From Vandiemenella viatica (Eukaryota > Arthropoda > Insecta > Orthoptera > Morabidae), in NCBI GenBank assembly GCA_031002005.1, contig CM061919.1, forward strand, positions 223,756,739 through 223,820,738: a DNA stretch of 64,000 nt, given 5' to 3'. Shown here one piece after another: positions 1 through 10,892 of the stretch. The notes under the pieces were generated by a model. It was not told the DNA's origin. It searched no databases and worked only from the letters and a program-made list of their open reading frames with translations. The translations under genes and the position numbers were made by a program. Positions within the stretch are counted from its first letter, which is position 1; each line of letters opens with the position of its first letter.

Positions 1-109
1 TTGTCTGCATTTTGGACTGCAGGCCTTTTCCACTTGTTGCACACGTGAACTAGCACTACACTGCATTGTACTTTGTATGAATATCTGGTCTGTTTTTTTT
101 TTGTTTACT

Positions 110-380
110 TTTGGCCGTGACAACCACCAACCAACTAATATAGAAACAGACATGCAAATACTCACCATAAACAACAAGAAATCACAAACACTAACATTCC
201 AAGTGAACTATCATACAGAAATCACTAACAAAAATAAAACATATAATTAACGAATACACAAACCTAACACACCAGACACTATGTTCAGTACTGAAAATAA
301 AATAAATAAAAAAAACCCATCAACACAGGTAAACCTCCATTAAGCAAGGACATAAACAAAATCATAATAAACTGATGCAA
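110..380 (+). mobile_element. Penelope-like element remnant (C-terminal region)
   Basis: An A-rich, G-poor stretch. One frame reads PTNIETDMQILTINN before decaying, matching PTNINTDMQILISNN in the better preserved Penelope-like copy at 54.75 kb. The homology appears to continue as AGGTAAACCTC.. near 328. The GIY-YIG core is missing. A Tc1-like fold-back element then interrupts it at a TA (381). Confidence 0.55.
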
Positions 381-548
381 TATACACAGACGGAAAAAAA
401 AATCCCAACACCAAGAAAAAATTATTGTAGAGTAATGAAATTTGGACAATGCATTTGTCAAGTTAGCATGTTTAATTGATTAAATTTTCAAGATCACAGG
501 TTAATTTAAGCTCAAGAAAATGCATTTCAAATGTGAAATACTGTTAAA

Positions 549-996
549 TTAATAGCCGGTGTAACCTCCAGAATTTTGAATGCAAGCCTGCAAACGTGAA
601 TGCATTGTGTCATACAGGTTTCGAATGTCACTTTGTGGTATGGAGTTCCATGCTTGTTGTACTTGTGCTGTCAATACTGGGACGGTCAGTGCTGGCTGTG
701 GATGATGCTGGAGTTGTCGTCCAATGATATCCCATACGTGTTCAATTGGAGACAGATCTGGTGATCTCGCAGGCCAAGGTAACATGTCGACACTCTGTAG
801 AGCACGTTGCGAGACAACAGCGGTATGAGGGCGAGCGTTATCCTGTTGAAAAACTCCCCCTTGAATGCTGTTCATGAATGGCAGCACTACAGGTTGAATT
901 ACCAGACTGACGTACAAATTTGCAGTCAGTGTGTTTGGTATAACCACAAGAGTGCTCCTGCTGTCATAGGAAATTGCTCCCCAGACCATGACTCCA
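549..996 (-). pseudogene. Inverted duplicate of the transposase C-terminus
   Basis: The reverse complement of the left arm encodes the same residues as the right arm, from GVMVWGAISYDSRSTLVV through QQDNARPH and SPDLSPIEHVWD to NSGGYTGY. The first catalytic Asp lies in the loop, so this copy lacks it. Not an independent gene. Confidence 0.85.
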
Positions 997-1664
997 GCCC
1001 TGTAGCGTGCATTCCACTGACTACAAGCCATCGCCGTTTGCGACTCCAGTGGTGTCAAGCCAGAGCTCATTGGAGGACGGAGTGGAGATCTGTTGTGTTT
1101 TCTGATGAAAGCAGGTTCTGCCTTGGTGCCAGTGATGGCCGAGTGTTGGTCAGAAGGAGGCCAGGGGAACGCCTGCAACCAAACTGTCTGCGGCCTAGAC
1201 ACACTGGACCTACACCTGGAGTCATGGTCTGGGGAGCAATTTCTTATGACAGCAGGAGCACTCTTGTGGTTATACCAAACACACTGACTGCAAATTTGTA
1301 CGTCAGTCTGGTAATTCAACCTGTAGTGCTGCCATTCATGAACAGCATTCAAGGGGGAGTTTTTCAACAGGATAACGCTCGCCCTCATACCGCTGTTGTC
1401 TCGCAACGTGCTCTACAGAGTGTCGACATGTTACCTTGGCCTGCGAGATCACCAGATCTGTCTCCAATTGAACACGTATGGGATATCATTGGACGACAAC
1501 TCCAGCATCATCCACAGCCAGCACTGACCGTCCCAGTATTGACAGCACAAGTACAACAAGCATGGAACTCCATACCACAAAGTGACATTCGAAACCTGTA
1601 TGACACAATGCATTCACGTTTGCAGGCTTGCATTCAAAATTCTGGAGGTTACACCGGCTATTAA
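997..1664 (+). pseudogene. Tc1-like transposase, C-terminal two-thirds
   Basis: From the loop into the right arm, one frame is open to the stop at 1662-1664. It shows the first catalytic Asp in VVFSDESRF, the second in QQDNARPH and the Glu in SPDLSPIEHVWD, so the DDE catalytic domain is present. By my codon count 32 residues separate the second D and the E, against 34 in typical Tc1. The protein ends NSGGYTGY. The paired helix-turn-helix N-terminus and a start codon are missing; the 5' part of the frame (before about 997) is antisense of the inverted arm. The open frame and lack of stops suggest recent origin. Confidence 0.85.
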
Positions 1665-1833
1665 TTTAACAGTATTTCACATTTGAAATGCATTTTCTTG
1701 AGCTTAAATTAACCTGTGATCTTGAAAATTTAATCAATTAAACATGTTAACTTGACAAATGCATTGTCCAAATTTCATTACTCTACAATAATTTTTTCTT
1801 GGTGTTGGGATTTTTTTTTTCCGTCTGTGTATA

Positions 1834-2468
1834 CATTTTGAAAAAGTGCTCCACACACGGAAGACAAGCAAGGAAAACAAATCGGCATCACATTGTGTAA
1901 CACAGCCAAAAATAAACCCAGACAATATTATCTTTAACCTAAATAAAAACACTTACTAGTTTCTTCGAAGCATTTGGTTTAAGTTGGTTTGTGCTATAGC
2001 AGAGAATTAGTAAGCGTGCTCTTCTGATTCAAAGACTTTGCTCGGTGTAACAAATAAGTAAAAAGGCTTTTCCCAAGCGGAAAATGAGGACCAAATCAAC
2101 TTCGTCTAGACAACGCAGAACGACATAAAACAGCAAGCAGGCTATCAATGGCAGTTACGTTCATTATGTCATCCGTGATTTCCACACGTCCGCGTCTGTA
2201 TAACCCTTACTGCAGCAAGTGTAAAGGAAGAAACTGTGGCAAATGATCTACTGCAATCGAAAGCTTCCGCAGTCGGGATACCTTCCATGCTCCCAGAGTG
2301 CCATTCAATAGAAACTAATATGATCTGCTCTGCAGTGAAGGTTTCCAACTGCCTCTAGCTATTACTCTGTCTGCGGCTGTGGCGCAGATATTCAGTCTGT
2401 CGCCTCGAGGCACTGCATATTGGGCCCGTGCTAGCGCTATTGTCTCAGCCAGTTGTCACACGTGAAGA
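1834..2468. other. Penelope-like tail, then probable LINE 5' region
   Basis: The first ~120 bases continue the A-rich Penelope-like remnant beyond the inserted fold-back element. From about 2000 the sequence is mixed and ends with the probable 5' untranslated region of the jockey-type LINE. I could not place the exact LINE 5' end, and no promoter motif is clear. Confidence 0.4.
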
Positions 2469-4146
2469 ATGTTCCGTGTTGACATCCGTCGAGCGAAGAT
2501 GAGCAACAAGGAAAGTTCTCGCCGCACTGCCGTGCCAGGCGGGTCGAGTGCCCCAGGGTACCCGGCTTTGCCGGCGGCAGCAGCGGCCCCGTTGACGACC
2601 CGGCTTACGGACTTGGACCACGAATCGGCTTCACAAGATACTCAAGGACTGGACCAGCAAATCAATGCGAATACTATCGCTGAATCTAATATGGACTGGT
2701 ATAGCGATACTTCTTCAGATGAGGACGCAGACATGGCCGCAGCGGACCAGTCTACCACATCAAGGAAAAGAACGGCAGTGACAAACGACAAGGAGGGGCG
2801 GAGAAAGAAGAGAGCCACTTCCACCTCCTGCAAGGCTATGAAGAACATCTACATGAAGACTGCACGAACGAAAAGAGTAGTGGATGCGGATGGCTTTGTT
2901 GAACCGCGACGCACCGCTCCCGCAGCAAGACTGAGCACTACTGCCCCCGCAGTTCCAACCTGCAACCAATTTGCCTCTCTTCAAACAGAGGAACAACCAG
3001 AAAGCAGTAGCGTCAAAACATACAGGCCTCCACCACTGATACTGAATTATAAGGACAGCTACATGAAACTGTACCAGCAATTGAAGACCCTATGTGGTGG
3101 TGGGTTCACAGTCAAAACAGCAGGTAAAGACCTGTACAAGATCCAGACAAAGACAGCAGCTGAACATAATGCGGTCACAGGATACGCATCCTTGAACCAG
3201 ATTTCCTTCTACACCTTTCCCTCAGCGGAGGAAAAGTTTCTAAAAGTTGTCATCAGGGGGATGCCCTTTAGCATCTCACCAGAAGAAGTTAAAGAGGAAC
3301 TAGCAGAACAAGGCTATGCCGCAAGAACCGTGGTGAGGCTCCGTTCCCCCAAGACCAACCAAGAGGTCCCACTGGTCCTGGTTGTACTCACCGACTCCGT
3401 GGAAAACAGGGGTATTTTCAAAATGACTGCACTCTGTGCCCTCAGAGTTACAGTTGAAAAGCTGCGTAGCAAGAGGGGCCCTCCCCAATGTTTTAATTGC
3501 CAGGGAGTAGGGCATGTCGCCAGGCACTGCTCAATGCCTGCCAAGTGTGTGAAGTGTGCTGGGGAACACTCCTCAAAAGACTGCCGTATTAAGAAAGGTG
3601 ATACTCCACCTAAGTGCGTGAACTGTGGCGGGCAGCACGTAGCAAGTTACAGGAAATGTTCTGCCTTCGGTAGATTTTGAGGAAAGGCAAAAAGCCAATA
3701 ACTCCTTGTACCTCGCTGCCATTAGGAAACAACAGAGGCAGAAGATGAAACAAGATAAGGTATCAAATGCCAGCCAAGCTACTAAGGACTCAACGAGTGT
3801 CACCTATGCGGAAATAGCCATCAATCCGCCTGCAGGAGACACACAGAATGATACAAACAACTCATGTAACCTCCCGCCTGGTAACGCACCTCCTGTAAAC
3901 GACAGGAGGAAAACTGATTGGCGTGGAAAACGACCACCGGACCAAACAAGCAAGGGCGGCATCTAAAAACCACCCGCAGAACACAGAAAGTCAGATGACG
4001 ATTCAATGCTTAGTATGGTGCAATCATTACTGCAAGCTGTCATCACCATGATCCAAGACATTCCGCGGCAAATTTCTGCTGCAGTTCAGTCAGCGCTTGA
4101 GGCTGTCCACAAGGATACAAAAAACTTGCACGATGGCCAGAATTGA
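2469..4146 (+). pseudogene. LINE ORF1, Gag-like zinc-knuckle protein
   Basis: The first segment (2469-3680) is open for 403 codons. The N-terminal part is low-complexity, and basic around residues 90-135 (RKKRATST). The middle resembles the PRE_C2HC domain of jockey ORF1 proteins (FLKVVIRGMPFSISPEEVKE). It ends with CCHC-type knuckles at about residues 341-354 (CFNCQGVGHVARHC), 360-372 (CVKCAGEHSSKDC) and 383-397. A frameshift near 3668 moves the frame; the continuation reads DFEERQKANNSLYLAAIRKQ and runs to 3966. Another shift follows, with a helical tail ending at 4144-4146. Family function: RNA binding and particle assembly in the cytoplasm. Confidence 0.85.
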
Positions 4147-6808
4147 AGACATTTCAATCTGCTCGTGGAATGCCAACGGCCTGTGGCGGCAGTTGGGAGA
4201 ATTTAGAGACTTTCTAAGAGAGGAGGGCATTGACGCCTGCTTAGTCAATGAAACCCACCTAAAGCCTGGCATTAAGGCAGCTGTACCCAATTATTCATGC
4301 TACAGGAATGACCGCCTGACTGCAGGGGGTGGGCACAGCCGTCTACATAAGGAACACGATCAGACACCACCCGATAGTCATACCAGAGCTAGCAACTATT
4401 GAAGCAACGGGAGTTGCCATCGAGACCTCTCGTGGCAAACTGGTACTCATTGCCATCTACAGACCTCCCAGGGGACTCTTAGCGGAGGATGATGTAGCTG
4501 CGCTCCTTCGGCTGCGAGGAAACATCTTTATGGCAGGGGATTTCAACGCCAAGCACACGGCTTGGAAATTCCAGAGCTACGAACACCAGTGGACGTCGGC
4601 TCCTCCGCGTAAGCGAAGCTCATGATGCAGTAGTGTGGGGTCCAACTGAACCTACCATCTTCATCATGGCTTGCCAGATGTGCTGGACATAGCCATCACA
4701 AAAGGACTCCACCACAATATTGGTGTAACAACCAAAACTGCGTTGTCTTCTGACCACGTCCCTGTCATATTCTACCTGGCCACAGACATCTTGGCACGTG
4801 GAGAGCGACCGACACCACAACCTGAGACGCACTGACTGGGACATGTTCAAGGAACAACTTACCAGACGTGTCCAAGAGGCACTGACGCCGACAACTTCAG
4901 GACCGGATGTCGCCATGGCTAACCTAGCCACGTGGATTAACGAGGCTGTTGAAGCAGCTACACCTGCTTCCAGAATGCCGCCAGCCTGCTCTAAACAACT
5001 TCCACCTGACATCAAGGAGGCAATCACTCTTAAGAACAGAGCTACAAGGGAGTGGCAGGTCACCAGGGACCCCCGTAGCGAAAAGAACTATAAACAGGAT
5101 GCGCGAGAAATAAAAGCAGCCCTCGAGCAACACCGTATACGTGAATGGTCCGCCAGGGTTGCGTCCCTCAATACAGAAGACGGTTCTGCGTGGAAGGCAA
5201 CCAAGGGGCTGATGCGCAGAAAGGACAGGATTCCGCCTCTAATGATAGGGAATCAAGTAGTCTGCGAGCCTGTGGCTAAAGCAGATGCACTGGCAGATGT
5301 TTCGAAGCCAACTTCCGGCCCATCGAAGCACCCCAAGATGCTGTACATATACAATTTGTAGAAGACCGACTGCAGCGATTCCTAGTAGCCGAACAGCAGG
5401 CAGGACGACGCAATAGACGTAATCACGGAAGAAGAAGTGCTAACAGCACTCTCACACGTCAATGTTAAGAAAGCTGCTGGGCACGATGGGATCGGGGGTG
5501 CCATACTGAGGACACATGCCTCCTGCTGCTGTAACTTTCATCACAGTGGCCTTCAACGAAATCATGGCGAGAGGCCAATTCCCACCAAGTTTGGAAACAC
5601 GCTGAGATAGTGCCGGTCCCTAAATCAGGCAAGGACAAGAGGTCTCCAGATCCTACAGACCTATTAGCTCTACTGCCACAATTTCCAAGATCTTTGAGAG
5701 ACTTTACCTCAAAAGGTTCGTTAGGGTATTGGAAAATGAACAAATCCTGCCCGACGAACAATTTGGCTTTAGAAGGAACCACTCAGCACCGCAACAACTT
5801 CTTAGAGTGGTGGAATCTGCCATGGGAGCCATGGACAAAAGGGAGTATTTTGGTGCGGCGCTCTTTGATGTGTCACGTGCCTTTGATTCAGTCTGGCACG
5901 CTGGCCTTCTATACAAGCTGTTGGTACAAGGGGTACCCATGACACACGTGAGACTCCTCAAGAGCTACCTCTCTGATAGGACCTTCCGTGTGATACTAGA
6001 CGACGCAGTCTCCTCCGTGAAGACCATCAGAGCTGGGGTGCCACAGGGATCAGTGCTGGGCCCTGTCTTATACAACATCTATACCTCGGACCTCCCGAGG
6101 ACAGAACAAGTCGATTCTGCCCAATACGCTGACGACACTGCTGTTTTCACCAGAAGCATCAGGGCCACACATGTGAGGACCAAGCTTCAGCGGGCGTGCA
6201 ACAACATAGAACACTGGGCGACCAAATGGCGACTAGCATTCAATGCCACAAAGAGCCAAGCTCTCATAGTCAGCAGAAGGACCATTCCTCACCTGCAACC
6301 CCTCAACCTGTTCGGAGAAAACATCGAGTGGACTCCTACTGCCAAATACTTAGGCGTCACTATGGACAGGAGACTGACGTGGAAAACACACGTCAGGAAC
6401 CTCCGCAACAAGGCTATGGGTAGAATGACAGTTTTATACCCCATTCTGAACCCCTCATCATCACTGCCATCGCATCTTGGGATTCGCCTCTACATCGCAT
6501 TAATAAGGCCAATAATAGATTATGCTGCAGTAGTTTGGGGTAGTGCTGCTGACACACACCTCAATCTACTGCAAACTATACAAAATCGAGCCATTAGATA
6601 TGCTTACAAAATGCCGCGGGAAACTCCAACAGTCCACCTACACGAAATCAGTGGACTACCGCGCCTCAAAGACAGATTCCGCAAATTAGCTGCAAAATTC
6701 TACAAGGAATGCAGAGAATCAGACAACCCGCTTATTGCCAACCTGGGTAACACAGTCCATCTAAACAACAACTTAAGATGGCCTGACAAACTGCTCCGTG
6801 AGTTATAA
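4133..6808 (+). pseudogene. LINE ORF2, endonuclease and reverse transcriptase
   Basis: The N-terminus is an APE-type endonuclease: SICSWNANGL, then LVNETHLKPG, then after a frameshift near 4329 LIAIYRPPRG and MAGDFNAKH. Further shifts occur near 4600, 4800, 5290 and 5600-5730. The reverse transcriptase is best preserved at 5729-6808: LPDEQFGFRRNHSAPQQLLR, the first catalytic Asp in ALFDVSRAFDSVWH, then AGVPQGSVLGPVLYNIYTSD and the catalytic QYADDTA box. The thumb region and a C-terminal segment ending WPDKLLREL follow. No RNase H domain is seen, as expected for jockey. The several frameshifts make it inactive. Confidence 0.88.
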
Positions 6809-6889
6809 GCTCCCGCAAAGACACGCCAGGATAAGACTAATCCGCCAATGACAATACCGATGAGGACACAATATTAAAATGGAAGGAGA

Positions 6890-7875
6890 TGCATTTTTCA
6901 TGTAAAAACTTCCCCAAACTCTGGGATAAAGGCACCCAGGAAATTTAGTCCATGCGATGCGATGCACGTGAAGAAGGCACAGTTTGCCGACGACACCATG
7001 CTGCACTCCTCAGGAAACAGACACGACCTAAATATCAATAATCTCCAGAGAGGCATAGATACTTTTACAGATTGGTGCCGGAAAAACAAGATTAAAATCA
7101 ATGCCACTAAGTGTGCAGGTATCTACTTTACAAAAAAGAGGCCCATCCTACCAGGCCGACTATCCGTAATGGGGCAAGAAATAGCCTGGGTACAACAACA
7201 TCGGTACCTGGGGGTCATACTGGACAAGAAATTACTCTACAGAGACCATATACTAGACCGGAGAAGGAAAGGCCTGGCTATTGCATCCAACCTCGCTCCG
7301 GTACTACGCAGCAAAAACCTAAGTGTGACAACTAAACTCCAAATCTATCATTTTACCCTATCTGCTCTACGGATGTCAGATATGGGGAACAGCTAGTAAC
7401 ACAAATATCTCCAACATCCAAAAACTACAAAACAAATGTCTCAGAATGATCTAAACGCACCACCTTACTCATCAACGGACCACATCCATTTGGCAACTAA
7501 CAAAGAAAGAATTAATACACAAATTTATAATATAACAAACAAATTCCTACAAAATATAGATGCAAGAAGAAATCAAATTGACCGCTTCGCCACCCTTGGC
7601 ACAGTAATGCCAAGAACCTGGCACAAATATAAGGTACCGCTCAGCATAATCTATAATCCAATTTAATGCAATGCAACCATACGAACATCAGTGGGGTTTT
7701 TTCACCAAGGTCATCTATGATGACCACAGTCATGGTTTTTCCCCCTAAAGTGTAATAAATAGTGTCCCCAAACCAACCCTAACCTGAAAACACTGACAAA
7801 ACTACCAATGGTAGTGGGGTCAAATTACACAGCCGCTGAGGCACACGACACACACACACAAAAAAAAAAAAAACA
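6890..7875 (+). pseudogene. Second jockey-like LINE fragment (RT C-terminus and 3' end)
   Basis: The frame at 6962-7396 begins just before the catalytic box QFADDTMLHSSG and continues through the RT thumb (HRYLGVILDKKLLYRDHI). A frameshift near 7375 leads to a segment ending PRTWHKYKVPLSIIYNPI at about 7666. It overlaps the same domain as the LINE just upstream but is clearly divergent from it, so it is a separate 5'-truncated insertion. The 3' untranslated part runs to an A-rich/CA-rich tail at about 7850-7882. Confidence 0.75.
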
Positions 7876-7882
7876 CACACAC

Positions 7883-8544
7883 GTGTGATTCTGCGACACT
7901 GCGACACTAGTTACAATCCCACGAAATAATTGTTCGCTTGATCATCAAACTCACTTCTAATATCATTTGTTTATCTCTTTTTCTAGGCGTAAAGCGTCAA
8001 ATAGAAAAGAATCTCCTTTGCCACTATCCAGGCTAACATGGGACATGTTTAACCCTCCACGGCAACTTCTAAAGTTAGTGTGTGTATGTTTCATGTAGAG
8101 TGTTGTTTGTGTTGTGGATGAGAGATGAAACAAGGGAGAGGTTGAAACTCAGTCGCGACCTATTCAGGATAACTCGTCCTAAAATAGACTGCCAAGCTTA
8201 ACGTCCCCATCCGACGGATGTATCACTACAACAGTGTCGTATACCTTCATTACCTACGCACTGCGGAGAGGTTTGGGATTTAACCTACAACCATGGAGCA
8301 CAATCTGGTTATTACGATTTGTGCACCACCACCTTTCTTCCGCTCGAATCATCTAAACCCATGCCAGCGCCCGGATACCATCACGATGTCGAACCAACTG
8401 AGCCAACGGGACGGGTCAGAAAAGTGTTAACATCTGCGACACTAATAAAATAGTGATGATCTACTTCTCTTTGTGATATGAACGTAATTTGCCGTGACCT
8501 TGCGACTTAGCGTCGGGGTTTTGATACGCAGCGCTTTGCGCCTC
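7883..8544. other. Intron or upstream DNA, no recognised feature
   Basis: Mixed sequence. The part around 8160-8410 looks like a decayed interspersed repeat, with a tRNA-like ACCAACTGAGCCAACGGGAC near the end, but I cannot assign it. Confidence 0.3.
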
Positions 8545-8770
8545 TGTTATGCAGAGGGTTAGCGGAAGCGGAGGCAGACAGTTAACGGAAGTGGAGGAGG
8601 AGGTTTAGCGGAGACGGAGGGTTGGCGGAAGTGGAGGCAGAGGGTTAGAGGAAGCGGAGGTGGAGGTTTAGCGGAGGCGGAAAGTTAGCGGAAGTGGTGG
8701 TTTAGTGGAAGCAGAGGGTTAGCAGAGGTGGAGGTTAAGTGGAGGCAGAGGGTTAGCGGAAGCAGAGGTC
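8545..8770 (-). repeat. Degenerate minisatellite, GTTAGCGGAAGCGGAGG type
   Basis: A G-rich array of irregular units such as GGGTTAGCGGAAGCGGAGGC, about 12-24 bases each. It is the reverse complement of the C-rich array at 9665-9995. Together the two arrays bracket an element of about 1 kb in inverted orientation. Confidence 0.85.
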
Positions 8771-8929
8771 ACATCCGAACCACATACCGCTCTAACGAAT
8801 TTCACATAAACTAAGCAAATGATTACCAGAGGTAAAGTTCAGATTAACTACCCGTAGAAAAGCTGATGCACAGATCGAGTTTTTAACTGGTGTCTTCCAC
8901 TGAATCACTACACTGATATAGTATAATAA

Positions 8930-10065
8930 CGGAGTTCCGCATCCGCTAGTGCGGAACTTCCACATGAAATCGTACCTCCGCTTCCGAAAATTTTAAGTTG
9001 CAGTTAAAACGGAAGTTTGTTTAAATTGTAATATAAAAGTTTTATACCTAACTCTTTTCTTTATATACATATTTCGACCATCGTCTTTTCTTTCTTAAGG
9101 TCCTGCATTAAGAGTAACAATGAATTGAGCGGTGTTGTTACTAAGCGACGAATTTTCAAATATGGAACTTTCATGTAAAGTAAAGTGGCCTATTCTCGGT
9201 CCAAGTTCTACAAGGACCTCTCTCTAGGGCTACCGTGGGATGAGCTCACCAATTCACTCTACTCGAACACGTCCTGCTACCACACTCACGGCCCAACAAG
9301 TGTCTTACGTCGGAAAATCGGATCATCGTTCGTCCTACAAGTTGGACTATGAATGGCCCGCTAGAGCAGTGAAAAAGGGGGTTGGCGGTCGCGGTTATGT
9401 GCGGTGGCGTGGTCTTGTGTTTGTCGCTAGAATATTTTGAGCCTCAAACTCCTCAAAGTTCATTTCACAAAAACTATTTTGTTGGCCCGTGCGTAATTTG
9501 GTAAGTAATTTAATTTATTTTTGAAATCATGCCATGTTTTTTGTTATTGAAAGATGAGGTAAAAATAAAAGAATAAGCCAATATTGCATAGAAATGGACT
9601 ATGCTTATGCAATAATAATATACTTATTTCTAATAAAACATTGAATTATAAATAATTATGAATTTATTTTTCCACCTCCACTAAACCTCCGCATCCGGTA
9701 AACGCCTGCCTCCGCTTTCGCTAAACCTTCACCTCCACTTGCACTAACCCTCCGCTAAACTTCTGCTTCCGCTAACCGTCTGCCACCTCCATTAACCCTC
9801 TGCGTGCGCTAAACCACCACTTTCGCTAACTCTCCGCCTCCGCTAAACCTCTACCTCCGCTTCCTCTAACCCTCTGCCTCTGCTTCCGCCAACCCGCCGT
9901 CTTCGCTAAACCTGCTCTTCCGCTTCCACTAACCAAATGCCTCCACTTCCGCTAACCCTCTGCCTCCGCTTCCACTAAAATCCGCCTGCACTAAACCTAC
10001 GATTCCGCGGAGGCCAAGCCCTGGCCTTTCGCATCCGCAGTGATGACCTCCATTACAACTCTATT
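8930..10065. mobile_element. Unclassified element, copy 1 (with minisatellite in its right part)
   Basis: The region from AACGGAGTTCCGCATCCGC to about GCATCCGCAGTGATGACC is collinear with 53690-55790. Shared blocks include AGTAACAATGAA.TGAGCGG, the AAGCGACGAATTT block, GAATGGCCCG and GTTGAAAGATGAGG. The ends share short imperfect inverted sequences (GCGGAT.., ..ATCCGC). It has no long ORF. The superfamily is unknown and the boundaries are approximate. Confidence 0.65.
9665..9995 (+). repeat. Degenerate minisatellite, CCTCCGCTTCCGCTAAC type
   Basis: A C/T-rich array of irregular units such as CCTCTGCCTCCGCTTCCGCT and CTAAACCTCCGC. It is inverted relative to the array at 8545-8770. Copy 2 of the surrounding element (53.7-55.8 kb) holds only one or two such units, so the array expanded in this copy. 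Confidence 0.85.
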
Positions 10066-10749
10066 TAAGAGGTACAGTATTGACATGTCTCAAGCTTTAC
10101 TCTTGTTTCCTCACTGCACCGTGGCCGCAGCCCCGCAGCTGCGTTGCGGGGTATTTAATCGGCGGTAAGCAGGCTTTGCCGCCTCAGCCAAATCCCGCCC
10201 GTCCGCTAAGGAGAAGATCGCGTGCCACGGGCTCGTTCGTCAGCCCGCGCCGGCTGCTAAATAAAAAAATTCTGATTGCTGTTATTAGCTGCCGCGCGGC
10301 GAAGCCAGCGTAGGCACTGGAAAGCGTTTCTCTAACCGGAAGCCAGAGAAAAAGTCAGTGCGTGGCTTAAAATTAGATAACTACTAAAAACTGAGATTGT
10401 TGCACAGTGAAACGACCCTGATAATTGAATTACGCTCTAATTTTATTTTTACCTCGGGGAACTCCCGTAACAGAGTGCGTGGCTCCTGACAAAGTGCATA
10501 CCCATAGCCATCTCGTAAAGCAACTGTTACCTTCAAAATAAAAGTATTTATTTAAAGCCCGTCAAATGATGACGAAATTTCTATTTAAATAGTTTATAAC
10601 ATTTTGGTTTTCGGATTAAAATTGCGATGAAAAATAAACTTCATACATAATAAAGTCTCGCCCTGCCCGTCCTATTGTTTTTTATTATTATTTTGATTTT
10701 TTTCCCGCAATGGATTTTGGCATCTAGGCGATACAGCCAGCTCGATAGT
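10066..10749. other. GC/CpG-rich patch then AT-rich intron
   Basis: 10110-10330 is unusually GC- and CpG-rich (for example CCGCAGCCCCGCAGCTGCG and GCTGCCGCGCGGCGAAG), but it has no long ORF and no clear core promoter. 10340-10749 is ordinary AT-rich DNA with nothing recognised. Confidence 0.35.
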
Positions 10750-10892
10750 AATTTTTCCAGCTAATTAGACCACAGGATGGACACGACATTCACAGACACA
10801 ACACTTAGACACCCATGCCCGATGCCGGAGTCGAACCGGTGACCTTCGGCTCGCGGATCTAGCACACTAGACCCTACGCTACCGAGGCCGGC
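10750..10892 (-). repeat. tRNA-derived SINE head
   Basis: On the minus strand the segment reads GGCCTCGGTAGCGTAGGGTC, then a B-box-like GGTTCGACTCC inside CACCGGTTCGACTCCGGC. This looks like a tRNA gene-derived Pol III promoter, but it continues into an unrelated tail toward 10750, so I call it a SINE rather than a tRNA gene. Confidence 0.65.

Larger units (their letters stand above)
381..1833. mobile_element. Fold-back Tc1-like transposon derivative
   Basis: Two arms of about 616 bp (381-996 and 1218-1833) are near-perfect reverse complements; in the outer part I compared I see only a few differences. They flank a 220-bp single-copy middle. The outer ends read TATACACAGACGG / CCGTCTGTGTATA and sit at TA, the Tc1/mariner target. 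The right half is the 3' half of a Tc1-like transposon, and the left arm is an inverted copy of its last 616 bp. The N-terminal DNA-binding part of the transposase is absent, so it cannot be autonomous. Confidence 0.88.
2469..6890 (+). mobile_element. Jockey-type non-LTR retrotransposon, decayed
   Basis: A two-ORF LINE: a Gag-like ORF1 with zinc knuckles, followed by an endonuclease-reverse transcriptase ORF2. The end of ORF1 (TGA at 4144-4146) overlaps the likely ORF2 start (ATG at 4133) by 14 bases, an arrangement usual in this clade. Both ORFs contain frameshifts. The 3' end near 6.9 kb has no clear poly(A) and abuts a second, different LINE fragment. Confidence 0.85.

Noticed and set aside
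2469..7875. One continuous LINE spanning both RT segments
   Set aside because: The segment from 6890 repeats the catalytic box and thumb already present in the first element and differs in sequence, so it is a second truncated insertion.
10110..10330. CpG-rich patch as a promoter for an upstream gene
   Set aside because: No TATA, initiator-DPE pair or downstream exon could be identified; base composition alone is not enough.
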